Assembly: GCF_004786095.1 (NCBI RefSeq)
Contig: NZ_RHPJ01000002.1
Coordinates: 186,001-250,000 of the forward strand
Direction of reading: 5' to 3'
Length of the DNA stretch: 64,000 nt
From: Serinibacter arcticus
GTDB taxonomy: Bacteria; Actinomycetota; Actinomycetes; Actinomycetales; Beutenbergiaceae
Shown here one piece after another: positions 25,562-33,551 of the stretch (its first letter is position 1; each line of letters opens with the position of its first letter). Under the pieces are notes generated by a model. That model was not told where the DNA came from. It ran no database searches and saw only the letters and a list, made by a program, of their open reading frames with translations. The translations under genes were made by a program, and so were the position numbers.

Positions 25562-26750
25562 CTGTACCTTCTCTCGGTCGCGTGGTGCCGGACCGGGGCG
25601 TCGGCGTACGGCCGTCCGGCAGCGGCGGCACGTCCAGGGGGATGGAGCCGTGGCGCAGGGACTCGGCTCCCAGCGAGCCTACGGCGACGGCCTGCCGTGC
25701 GTCGGTCGGTGACCCGATCGTCGGGGTCCCGTGGACGAGGTGGGAGAAGAACTCGGTGAGCATGGTGGTGTCCGCGGACCGGTGCCCGCCCTCCGGCTCG
25801 CCGAACGGGTGCTCGACGTGGCCGGTCTCGGACCACCGCAGACGCCGGTTCCAGACGCGGACGACCCCGGACGTGTCGCCGACGTTCTCCAGCCGTCCCT
25901 CGGTGCCGATGACGGTGTAGCTGCGCCAGTAGTCGGGGGTGAAGTGGCACTGCTGGTAGCTGGCCATCACGCCGTTGCTCAGCGTCATCATCAGCATCGA
26001 CATGTCCTCGACGTCGATCACGGGGTTGAGCCCGGTCAGCGAGTGCGGTGGCCAGTGGGCGTGGCTGGACCAGTCCGGTGCGATCTCCCCAGGACGCTCC
26101 CGGCGATCCGTGACGTCGCCGTACACCATGAGGTCGCCCATCCCCACGACGCGTGAGGTGTGGGCGCCGGCGAGGTGGTGCACGACGTCGATGTCGTGGC
26201 TCGCCTTCTGCGTGAGGAGCGAGCCGCTGCGACGCCGTTCGGCGTGCCAGTCCTTGAAGAAGTAGTCGCCCCCGTTGCCGACGAAGTGACGCACCCAGAC
26301 GGCCTTGACCTCGCCGATCTCGCCGCGCTCGATGGCACCGCGCATCACCCTGACCACGTTCCAGTGGCGCAGGTTGTGCCCGACGTACACCGGGGTGCCG
26401 GTCTCCTGCGCGGCCACCAGGACGGCGTCGGCGTCCTGCGTGGTGGTGGCGAGCGGCTTGTCGACGAAGACCGGGATGCCGGCGCGCAGGAGCTGGATCG
26501 CCAGATCGGCGTGGGTGTCGTCCGGCGAGGTGACGATCGCCGCGTCGATGCCGCCGGCGGCGACGAGTCCGGACACCTCCGCGTGCACGGCGGTGTCCGG
26601 ACCGAAGAGCGTGACGGCCCGCGCGCGCCCGAACGGGTCGGGGTCGACCGCAGCCACGACGGCAGCGCCCGGCCACGCCTCGGGGATCTGCTGACCGAGG
26701 CAGGCGCGGTTGCCTGCTCCGATCATCGCGACGCGGAGACCCCGACTCAT
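25554..26750 (-). CDS. Gfo/Idh/MocA-family oxidoreductase (twin of 13165-14400)
   Basis: A 398-residue oxidoreductase-like protein. VAMIGAGNRACLGQQIP (residues 7-23) is the nucleotide site and FVDKPLAT carries the catalytic Lys in a DKP variant of the EKP motif. KASHDIDVVHHLAG, GMGDLMVYGD, QCHFTPDYWRSY and VIGTEGRLEN match the protein at 13165 over most of its length, indicating a duplication. ATG 26750 overlaps the stop of the GH31 gene. The C-terminal 25 residues are basic and Pro/Thr-rich. Being embedded with GH31 and a ROK kinase, it probably handles the same sugar as its twin. Confidence 0.88.
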   Translation of the reverse strand: MSRGLRVAMIGAGNRACLGQQIPEAWPGAAVVAAVDPDPFGRARAVTLFGPDTAVHAEVSGLVAAGGIDAAIVTSPDDTHADLAIQLLRAGIPVFVDKPLATTTQDADAVLVAAQETGTPVYVGHNLRHWNVVRVMRGAIERGEIGEVKAVWVRHFVGNGGDYFFKDWHAERRRSGSLLTQKASHDIDVVHHLAGAHTSRVVGMGDLMVYGDVTDRRERPGEIAPDWSSHAHWPPHSLTGLNPVIDVEDMSMLMMTLSNGVMASYQQCHFTPDYWRSYTVIGTEGRLENVGDTSGVVRVWNRRLRWSETGHVEHPFGEPEGGHRSADTTMLTEFFSHLVHGTPTIGSPTDARQAVAVGSLGAESLRHGSIPLDVPPLPDGRTPTPRSGTTRPREGTDD

Positions 26751-28351
26751 CGCGGCGCGGCTCCCGAGGTCGCGCGGGAGAGGCGCGGGAGGGTGGTGAG
26801 ATCGACGGGCACCTCGATCGTCGCGGGACCCTCGTACGTCGTGCCGTCGGGGGCGCTCCAGGAACCGGGGGGCACGTGCATGGTCCGTGCGGTAGCGCCG
26901 CGCTCGACGACGGGAGCCACGAGCAGGTCGGGGCCGAGGAAGAAGTGGTCCGTGACGGTCTCGTAGCCCTCCTCGTGATAGCTCATCGGCCGCAGGACGG
27001 GTTCTCCCGTCAGGGCGGCGTCGTCCACGAGCGAGAGGATGAGCGGCAGGTGCTCCGTCCGGATCGCGAGGGCATCCTTGACGGCCGCGAGGTGCTGCCC
27101 GTCGAGCGCACGTGCGGGGTTGACGGAGAACTGGATCATCGGCGAGAGCGCGGCGATCTGGGCGTAGCGCACGAAGAACTCCTGGTCGGCCGCGTCGCGA
27201 CCACCCATCGCCCCCACCTCGCCGCCGCCCACCATGTCCGGGCAGACGTAGGGGTGGCCCATGAGTCCCTGGGCGAGCATCTCGGGAACGAGCGACCCGA
27301 GGCCGGCGTCGTCCCACGTCGGGGGCTTGTCCCGGAGGCGCTGGCCGAGCGGCTGGCCACCCATGCGCCAGCAGGCGCGGTACTCGTTGTACTCGTAGCG
27401 CAGGCCGAGCCGCGCCCAGCGCTCGCTCATGTCGACCGGCTCGCACGGCTGGGCGATGCGGTCGTCGGAGAAGTAGTCGCGCACGTCCCCGGCGTCGAAC
27501 TTGAACCCGGCGACGCCGATGTCGACCAGGGCGTCGAACTGGTCGGTCAGCCAGGCGACGGCCGTCGGGTTGCTCAGGTCGAGGAGCGCGCTGAAGCCGT
27601 TCCACCACCGGCGGATCGCGGTGCGGCCGTCCGCGTTCCGGACGAGCAGACCGTCGCGCTCGCAGTCGCGGAACGCGGCCGAGTCCGGGCTGATGAAGGG
27701 AACGACCCACAGCATCACCGGGAAGCCCCAGTCGGCGAGCGTGGAGATCAGGCGCTCGGGGTCGGGGAAGCGCGCCAGGTCGAAGCGCCACGTGCCGAAG
27801 TCGGGCGCCCAGTTGTCGTCGATGAACAGCGTGCCGGGCTCGAGCCCGGCGTCCAGGATCCGGCGGGCGTAGGCGAGCACCGACTCCTCGGAGGGGGTCA
27901 GCGGGGTCTCGATCCAGGTGTTGTACTGCGGCGAGGCGAACAGGCGCCGCGCGGGGGTCCTCCCGGCCGGCGGGAAGAGCTGCGCCGACGCGGCCCGGTA
28001 GCCCTCCCGCAGCGAGGTTCCGCTGCGCAGCACCGTGAGGTCGCGGCCGTCGACGTCGAGCCGCCCGTCCGCGACGGAGAAGGCGAACGGGTGCGGTGAG
28101 GAGACGACCCTGCCGCGCGTGGAGACGAGGACCGGGGCCGCCTGGCTGGAGTCCTCGGCGCTGTCCCACTCGGGGTCGTGCTGCGGGACGCCGAGGTCCC
28201 GTCGGTGGGTGCTCGTCGCTCCGAACGGCATCTGCACACCGTCCTTGACGGTGCCTCCCCACCAGAACTCCCCGGGCTCGAGCTCGAGGGAGAGCGAGGA
28301 GCGGTCGGGGGTGTCGGCGTCGGTCAGGAGCGGGGCAGGGGTGCGATCCAC
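26747..28351 (-). CDS. GH31-family glycosidase, short form
   Basis: A 534-residue intracellular retaining alpha-glycosidase. The clan GH-D barrel is visible: GTLFIDDNWAPDFGTWRFD, the nucleophile Asp286 in GFKFDAGD, RYEYNEYRACWRMGG, and the likely acid/base Asp372 in CPDMVGGGEVG. KFDAG is the form seen in GH31 members acting on galacto-sugars rather than the WLD form of alpha-glucosidases and alpha-xylosidases. The protein is shorter than most GH31 enzymes (often above 650 residues) because the C-terminal beta domains are reduced. It sits directly downstream of an importer and before a Gfo/Idh and ROK kinase. An alpha-galactosidase or alpha-N-acetylgalactosaminidase role is my inference. Confidence 0.85.
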   Translation of the reverse strand: MDRTPAPLLTDADTPDRSSLSLELEPGEFWWGGTVKDGVQMPFGATSTHRRDLGVPQHDPEWDSAEDSSQAAPVLVSTRGRVVSSPHPFAFSVADGRLDVDGRDLTVLRSGTSLREGYRAASAQLFPPAGRTPARRLFASPQYNTWIETPLTPSEESVLAYARRILDAGLEPGTLFIDDNWAPDFGTWRFDLARFPDPERLISTLADWGFPVMLWVVPFISPDSAAFRDCERDGLLVRNADGRTAIRRWWNGFSALLDLSNPTAVAWLTDQFDALVDIGVAGFKFDAGDVRDYFSDDRIAQPCEPVDMSERWARLGLRYEYNEYRACWRMGGQPLGQRLRDKPPTWDDAGLGSLVPEMLAQGLMGHPYVCPDMVGGGEVGAMGGRDAADQEFFVRYAQIAALSPMIQFSVNPARALDGQHLAAVKDALAIRTEHLPLILSLVDDAALTGEPVLRPMSYHEEGYETVTDHFFLGPDLLVAPVVERGATARTMHVPPGSWSAPDGTTYEGPATIEVPVDLTTLPRLSRATSGAAPR

Positions 28352-28388
28352 GGTGAGTCGTCTCTCTTCGGGGGAGTGAGGGCGTGCG

Positions 28389-28422
28389 CGACGGGCGGGG
28401 GCGGTGTCGCCCCCGCCCGTCG
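28389..28422 (-). terminator. Intra-operon G+C-rich hairpin after the second binding-protein gene
   Basis: A perfect 15-bp stem (28389-28403 with 28408-28422) closes a GTGT loop between the binding-protein stop and the GH31 start. There is no U-tract. As at 1660-1699, it probably reduces expression of the downstream enzymes relative to the binding protein. Confidence 0.65.
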
Positions 28423-28473
28423 TCGGAGCTGCGTCGGACGTCGGACGTCGTGTCCGACGGTCGGCGACCGCTG

Positions 28474-29838
28474 TCAGTCGACCAGTGCCTGGGCGGAGTC
28501 GTTGGCGGCGGTCAGGGTGGACTGCACGTCGGCGCCGGCCGCGATCGCCCAGATGGCGTCCTGGATGATCGTGCGGATCTCGGCGTTGCGGGTGAACGAC
28601 GGGATCTGGTAGGTCTCGCCCGCGGCAGCCATCTCCGCGAACTCGGGCACGTCGGCCCCGGCGGCCGCGTTCGCCGCCACGGCGGCGTCGGTCCCGGCCT
28701 GGACGGCGGGGAAGACGACGCCGAACTCACCGTTGGGCTCCTGGCACTCGGGGGAGCCGAGGTAGTTCACCCACTGCGCTGCCGCGTCCTTCTGGTCGGA
28801 TCCGGACCAGACGACGGCAGCCAGGGAGTTGGTCGCGGCGAAGCGTCCCTCGGGACCCTCGGGCACCTTGGCCCAGGCGAAGTCGATCTCCTGGGTGTCC
28901 GCGAGGTAGTTCGACGCGTTCCACGAGCCGGCCAGGGTCGCGCCGGCCATGCCCGCCTCCATGGCCGGGTGCTGCCCGAGGGTCGAGGTCTCGTCGAAGG
29001 TCTGCATCACGCCGAGGTCGATCATCTCCTGGTACCACTCGAGCGTCGTGACGAGCTCGGGCGCGTCGAAGTTCAGGCTGCCGTCCTCCGTGAAGAAGTC
29101 CCACCCGAGCGCGTGGGCGAGGTTGCCCCAGCCGTTCTGGCCCGTGAAGCCGTCGGCCCACTCGGGGAGCATCCCGTACCGGGTCACGTTCGACCCGTCC
29201 CACTCGGGGCTGAGCCCGCTGTTCCCGTTCGCGTCCAGGGCCATGGCCTTGACGAAGTCGGTGAAGGAGTCCTCGCCCGTGCCGTCGAACTCGAGCTGGT
29301 TGATGTCCTCCTTGGTGAGACCGGCCTCCGTGGCGGCCGTCTCGTCGTAGACGAGACCCACGATGTCCCAGTCGAGCGGGAGGCCGACGCGGGTGTCGTC
29401 GAGGAGGTAGTTCTCGGCCGTGCCGGCGACGTAGGAGTCGAAGTCGATGCCCTCGGTCGCGCCGAGCTCGTCGAGGTCGGCGAGCTGGCCGAGGCTGCTG
29501 TACTCGCGGGCGTACTGGACGGTCATCGTGAACGTGTCCGGTCCGGTCGCGGAGGCGAAGTTCGTCGTGAGGTTCTGCCAGTACTGCGCCCAGGCGGTCT
29601 GGGTGATGTTGACGGTGATGTCGGGGTTCGCCTCGGTGAAGGCCGTGGCGCACGCCTGGTACATCGGGAGCTGGACGTCGTCCCAGAGCCAGTGCTCGAT
29701 CGTGACGGCGCCACCCGCCTCTCCGCCGTTGCCGCCGTCGCTCCCCCCGTCGCCGGAGCCGCACGCGCTCAGCACGAGGGCGGTGGCGGCGGACATCGCC
29801 ACGATCTTGAGTCCGGTCTTCGGTGTCAAACGCATCAT
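28474..29838 (-). CDS. Extracellular solute-binding lipoprotein of the second sugar importer
   Basis: A 454-residue lipoprotein with signal peptide and lipobox LSAC (Cys26), then a Gly/Ser/Asp linker and a family 1 solute-binding fold with ANPDITVNITQTAWAQYW near residue 70. ATG 29838 has GGAAGG upstream; a longer in-frame start lacks this. It follows the MalG-like gene, so this importer has the order permease - permease - binding protein, unlike the one at 1-2995. It would bind the glycoside processed by the downstream GH31 enzyme. Ligand unknown. Confidence 0.93.
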   Translation of the reverse strand: MMRLTPKTGLKIVAMSAATALVLSACGSGDGGSDGGNGGEAGGAVTIEHWLWDDVQLPMYQACATAFTEANPDITVNITQTAWAQYWQNLTTNFASATGPDTFTMTVQYAREYSSLGQLADLDELGATEGIDFDSYVAGTAENYLLDDTRVGLPLDWDIVGLVYDETAATEAGLTKEDINQLEFDGTGEDSFTDFVKAMALDANGNSGLSPEWDGSNVTRYGMLPEWADGFTGQNGWGNLAHALGWDFFTEDGSLNFDAPELVTTLEWYQEMIDLGVMQTFDETSTLGQHPAMEAGMAGATLAGSWNASNYLADTQEIDFAWAKVPEGPEGRFAATNSLAAVVWSGSDQKDAAAQWVNYLGSPECQEPNGEFGVVFPAVQAGTDAAVAANAAAGADVPEFAEMAAAGETYQIPSFTRNAEIRTIIQDAIWAIAAGADVQSTLTAANDSAQALVD

Positions 29839-29909
29839 TGCCGTTCCTTCCGGTGGATTCCCGAGCCGGCTTCCGCGGGCTCGGACGAGGTGTCGAGCGG
29901 TGAGATGGG

Positions 29910-29932
29910 GCGGGTGCCCGTGGGGCACCCGC
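29910..29932 (-). terminator. Short hairpin between permease and binding-protein genes
   Basis: A perfect 10-bp stem (29910-29919 with 29923-29932) with GTG loop lies just after the MalG-like stop. It may protect or attenuate the transcript between the two genes. Confidence 0.45.
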
Positions 29933-29944
29933 GGGAGCGACGGG

Positions 29945-30922
29945 CTACTTGCCGCCGGAGAAGTTGAGCGACTGGACCAGCTGTCGTCCCAGCAGGACGA
30001 GCAGGATGAAGACCGGGATGACGGTGATGGTCGAGGCCGCCATGAGTCCGGTCCAGTCCGGTGAGGTGTTCGGTGACTGCGCCTGGAACCTCTGCAGCGC
30101 GACGGTCAGCACCCGCGTCCCGTCGGAGTTCGCGGCCACGAGGGGCCACATGAACTCCTTCCAGATCCCGACGACCGTGATGAGCATCATCGTGGCGACC
30201 GGGCCGCGGCTCATGGGGAGCGTCATGCGGAAGAAGCGTCCGAAGACCCCCACGCCGTCGATCGCCGCGGCCTCCTCGACCTCGCGGGGGAGGGAGAGGA
30301 AGAACTGCCGGAGGAAGAAGATCGCGAACGGACTCACGAGGATCGCCGGAGCGATGAGCCCCTGGAAGGTGTTGAGCCACCCCAGCGAACGGATCAGGGC
30401 GAAGTTCGGCAGCAGCGTGAAGATCCCGGGGATGAGGAGTCCGGAGAGGAAGAGGCCGAACAGGGCGCTGTTCCCGCGGAACCTCAGGCGCGCGAACGAG
30501 TAGGCGGCCATGGCGCACGAGAGGGTCTGGACGATCGCGATCGACCCGGCGAAGAACAGCGTGTTCGCCGTGTAGCGGACGAAGTTGAGAGTCGCGCCGG
30601 TGCCCCCGGCGGCGACGGACTCCTCGGTCGTGGTGAGGCCGAGCACGCGGGCGAAGTTGATCCACGTCGGGTTGGAGGGCGTCAGCTGGCTCGCGTCCCC
30701 GATGAGCTCGGCCGCGGGGGTGAACGCCGTGCGCACCATCCAGTAGAAGGGGAAGACCGAGACGAGCAGCAGCAGGGCGACGGCGGCCCAGGCGACCGCC
30801 TTCCCGGGGGTCGTTCTGCGGAGTGCCCGGACGATCGAGGGCAGGCCGCGGGAGCGCGCGGGAGTCTCGGTCAGGGAGTCGTTCGTCGAGGGGACGAGGT
30901 CGACGTCGGGCGGAGTGATCAT
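29945..30922 (-). CDS. Carbohydrate ABC transporter permease, MalG-like
   Basis: A 325-residue inner-membrane permease. A hydrophilic N terminus of about 45 residues precedes the first helix (AWAAVALLLLVSVFPFYWMV). The EAA loop is EEAAAIDGVGVFGRFF with following TLP. A longer-than-usual first periplasmic loop contains ASQLTPSNPTWINF. ATG 30922 overlaps the stop of the MalF-like gene. Part of the importer feeding the GH31/ROK operon. Confidence 0.92.
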   Translation of the reverse strand: MITPPDVDLVPSTNDSLTETPARSRGLPSIVRALRRTTPGKAVAWAAVALLLLVSVFPFYWMVRTAFTPAAELIGDASQLTPSNPTWINFARVLGLTTTEESVAAGGTGATLNFVRYTANTLFFAGSIAIVQTLSCAMAAYSFARLRFRGNSALFGLFLSGLLIPGIFTLLPNFALIRSLGWLNTFQGLIAPAILVSPFAIFFLRQFFLSLPREVEEAAAIDGVGVFGRFFRMTLPMSRGPVATMMLITVVGIWKEFMWPLVAANSDGTRVLTVALQRFQAQSPNTSPDWTGLMAASTITVIPVFILLVLLGRQLVQSLNFSGGK

Positions 30923-31863
30923 GAGAGGTCCGATCGGTTGGCGCGCATGGCTCGCATCTGGATGGCCGTCAGGGCGCCGAGGATCACGGCGAGGACCAGA
31001 GCCATCGCGCTCCCGTAGCCCATGCGGAAGAAGCCGAAGGACGTCTGGTAGATGTAGAAGAAGATCGTCCTGACGGCCGGGATCGGATTGCCGCCGTACC
31101 CGATCAGGACGAGGTCGAACACCTGGAACGAGCCGATCGCCGACATCACCACGACGAGTGCGATCACCGGTCGGATCAGCGGCAGCGTGATGCTGAAGAA
31201 CATGCGGGTCTCGGTCGCGCCGTCGATCGAACCGGCCTCGTACATCTCGGTCGGCACCTGCGTCATCCCGGCGAAGAAGAGCAGCGCGGTGTACCCGAGA
31301 CCCGACCAGATGCCGATGGCGATGATGATCGGCATCGCCTGGCTGGCGTTGTAGAACGACACCCCCGGGAGCCCGACCGCGGTCAACAGGTGGTTGAGGT
31401 AGCCGAGCTGGCCGTCGAGCAGCCAGGCCCAGATCAGTGCGATGGCGACGTTCGGCACGAGCCACGGAAGCAGTAGCAGGGACCGCACCCAGGTCTTGAG
31501 GCGCAGACGCTGCATCATGGCCGCGGTCACCAGGGAGAGAAGCGTTCCCAGGACGACGCTGAAGAAGACGAACTGGAACGTCACGAGCAGCGAGTTGCGG
31601 GCCACGTCGTCGTTGACGAGCTCGCGGTAGTTGTCCAGGCCGATGAACCCCGGCTCGTTCAGCAGGTTGAAGTCCGTGAGCGAGTACCAGACGCTGCGGA
31701 AGCTCGGGAGGATCCAGAACACCACGAAACCCACCATGGCGGGCACGAGCAGCGCGAGCGCCGCCCACCTCTCCCGGTGGTGGATGGGCCTGCGGGTGGG
31801 GGTCGGGTCCTGTGTCCCAAGCGGCACGGACGCATCCCTCCTTCGGGTCGCTGAGCTCGACAT
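30919..31863 (-). CDS. Carbohydrate ABC transporter permease, MalF-like
   Basis: A 314-residue permease and first gene of the long minus-strand operon. After a basic N terminus it shows about six hydrophobic segments (first WAALALLVPAMVGFVVFWIL) and the EAA loop YEAGSIDGATETRMFF. ATG 31863 is preceded by an AAAGGTG site. The promoter and repeated operator-like sites at 31919-31952 lie about 60 bp upstream. Coupled to the MalG-like gene by ATGA. Confidence 0.92.
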   Translation of the reverse strand: MSSSATRRRDASVPLGTQDPTPTRRPIHHRERWAALALLVPAMVGFVVFWILPSFRSVWYSLTDFNLLNEPGFIGLDNYRELVNDDVARNSLLVTFQFVFFSVVLGTLLSLVTAAMMQRLRLKTWVRSLLLLPWLVPNVAIALIWAWLLDGQLGYLNHLLTAVGLPGVSFYNASQAMPIIIAIGIWSGLGYTALLFFAGMTQVPTEMYEAGSIDGATETRMFFSITLPLIRPVIALVVVMSAIGSFQVFDLVLIGYGGNPIPAVRTIFFYIYQTSFGFFRMGYGSAMALVLAVILGALTAIQMRAMRANRSDLS

Positions 31864-31918
31864 CGCACACCTTTCGTTGAGTCACCGCGCCGTGTGACGG
31901 GGACCACGGTTGCGTGGA

Positions 31919-31952
31919 AGCGATCATAAGAGCGTCGAGCGATCAGAATCAA
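31919..31952 (-). promoter_or_regulatory. Promoter with twin repeated sites for the transport/GH31 operon
   Basis: On the minus strand TTGATT (31947-31952) and TATGAT (31923-31928) are spaced 18 bp, a good sigma-70-type promoter. Two direct copies of TGATCGCT (31938-31945 and 31919-31926), 19 bp apart, occupy the spacer and -10 region, placing both on one face of the helix about two turns apart. I infer a repressor site, with the DeoR at 23185 or the ROK protein at 32118 as candidates. The remaining 31864-32117 region holds no gene I can support. Confidence 0.55.
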
Positions 31953-32062
31953 GCATCGAAGGGCGGCAGCGATGTAACAGTTGGGGAAACTTGTTGCCAC
32001 GGCGCTCGTCCACGGCCCAGGTCGGGGCCGGCGACCTGTCGGGGCCGCCGGCCGTCGCGCGA

Positions 32063-32081
32063 CCGGTCGGCGACCGACCGG
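32063..32081 (-). terminator. Hairpin after the ROK regulator
   Basis: CCGGTCGG and CCGACCGG form a perfect 8-bp stem with CGA loop, 37 bp beyond the stop of the minus-strand ROK gene. No U-tract, so the assignment is tentative. Confidence 0.45.
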
Positions 32082-32117
32082 ACCCGCGGTGGAGACGGCG
32101 CATGCTTCGGCGCCGCG

Positions 32118-33326
32118 TCAGGTCGCCGGGGTCGCTCCTGAGGGCCTGCGCGGTGGAGCTGCGGACCCGTCATCGCTGCCGTCGTCGTCGGCCGGCGGCC
32201 GTCGCGCCGGACGGACCCCGCCGGTCAGGTGGGAGCTCTCGATCCGCTGCTGAGCCAGGCGGATCGCCCCGCGGGCGACGTGGTCCCCGCCGAGGGTGGA
32301 GACGGTCACCGCCGGCATCCGGATGACGCTGCGCCCGAGGGAGGCGGAGAACTCCGGCACCCACAGGTCGGCCCACGGCACGCTTCCGCCACCGAGCACC
32401 ACGACCTCGGGGTCCAGCATCAGGACCAGGGCCGAGGCCCCCGTCGCGACGGCGCGGGCGTAGCTGCGCACCCGGGTCCTCGCGTCGGCGTCTCCCCGAC
32501 GCGCAGCCTCGAAGGTGGCGCGGGTGCGGTCGGCGTCGCCGTCACCCTCCTCGCCGGTGAGGATCTCGACGGCTCGGTGCCAGCGGACCTCGGGCAGGCG
32601 GCCGATCTCGCCGGCGGCACCCCCGTGGCCCCTGACGAGCCTGCCCTCCACGAGAGCGGCGGCTCCCGTCCGCAGGCCCGCGAGGACGTAGACGACGTCG
32701 CGCGCGCCCCGAGCTGCACCCCACCGGTGCTCGGCGAGCAGTCCGAGCTTGACGTCGTTCTCGACCTGCACGGGGCAGGGAAGGGTGCGGCGCAGGTGCC
32801 CGACGAGATCGACCTCGGTCCATCCCGGCAGTGGGCTGAACAGCGGGGTGCGGCCGGTCGCGTCGACCGGTCCGGTGACGGCGGCCGCCACCGCCCAGAC
32901 GGCGTCGGGTGCGCTCCCGTGCGTGTCGAGCACCCCGACGACGAGAGCGTCGAGCGCGGCCAGGCGGGCCGCCGCACCGAGCTCGGGATCGACCGTGACG
33001 TGGTCCTCGACGAGCACGTCGCCGGCGAGGTCGGTCAGCAGCGCGGCGATGCGGTGCGCGCCGATGTCGAGGCCCAGCAGCAGGCCCGCTCCGTGGCGGA
33101 ACCCGTAGCGCTGGGGCGGGCGCCCGCCCTGACCGTCCAGGACCGGCTCGATGACGTCGATCCAGCCCAGAGCGGTGAGCTCACCGATGATCGACGTCAC
33201 GCTGGGTCGTGACAGGCCGGTGGTGCGGGCGATCTGCGCCGCGGTCAGGGGCCCTGTCGAGCGGATCGCCGCGAGTGTTCGCTCGAGGTTGTACTCGCGC
33301 ACCTGCATCGTGCCCCGCTGCTCCAC
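32118..33326 (-). CDS. ROK-family transcriptional regulator lacking the zinc motif
   Basis: A 402-residue repressor-type ROK protein. The N-terminal winged helix is NLERTLAAIRSTGPLTAAQI and SRPSVTSIIGELTALGW, followed by GRPPQRYGF. The kinase-like domain has LGLDIGAHRIAALLTDLAGD. The CxCGxxGCxE zinc signature expected after GAAGEIG is missing; the segment reads RLPEVRWHRAVEIL. GTG 33326 has GGGAG close upstream; ATG 33308 is an alternative start that keeps all domains. It lies upstream of the importer operon on the same strand and is divergent from the anchored DUF4832 gene, so either could be its target. Confidence 0.85.
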   Translation of the reverse strand: MEQRGTMQVREYNLERTLAAIRSTGPLTAAQIARTTGLSRPSVTSIIGELTALGWIDVIEPVLDGQGGRPPQRYGFRHGAGLLLGLDIGAHRIAALLTDLAGDVLVEDHVTVDPELGAAARLAALDALVVGVLDTHGSAPDAVWAVAAAVTGPVDATGRTPLFSPLPGWTEVDLVGHLRRTLPCPVQVENDVKLGLLAEHRWGAARGARDVVYVLAGLRTGAAALVEGRLVRGHGGAAGEIGRLPEVRWHRAVEILTGEEGDGDADRTRATFEAARRGDADARTRVRSYARAVATGASALVLMLDPEVVVLGGGSVPWADLWVPEFSASLGRSVIRMPAVTVSTLGGDHVARGAIRLAQQRIESSHLTGGVRPARRPPADDDGSDDGSAAPPRRPSGATPAT

Positions 33327-33551
33327 ATCGCTCCCTCGGCTCGTGCCCCAGCAGTACCACGGCAGCAATCATTCTGGATGACGCATCGCTCAATTGTGTC
33401 AAATGGGTTGCATAACGCCTGCTGGCCTGCTGTGATGATCGCGGCGTCAGCGACGGACCGGCGCCCCACCTGTCGGCACCGCCGGGGTTCGTCGTGCGGC
33501 ACCGCAGCCGCGCTCCCGTGGCGCCGACCCATCTCCAGGAGGACGACGTCG

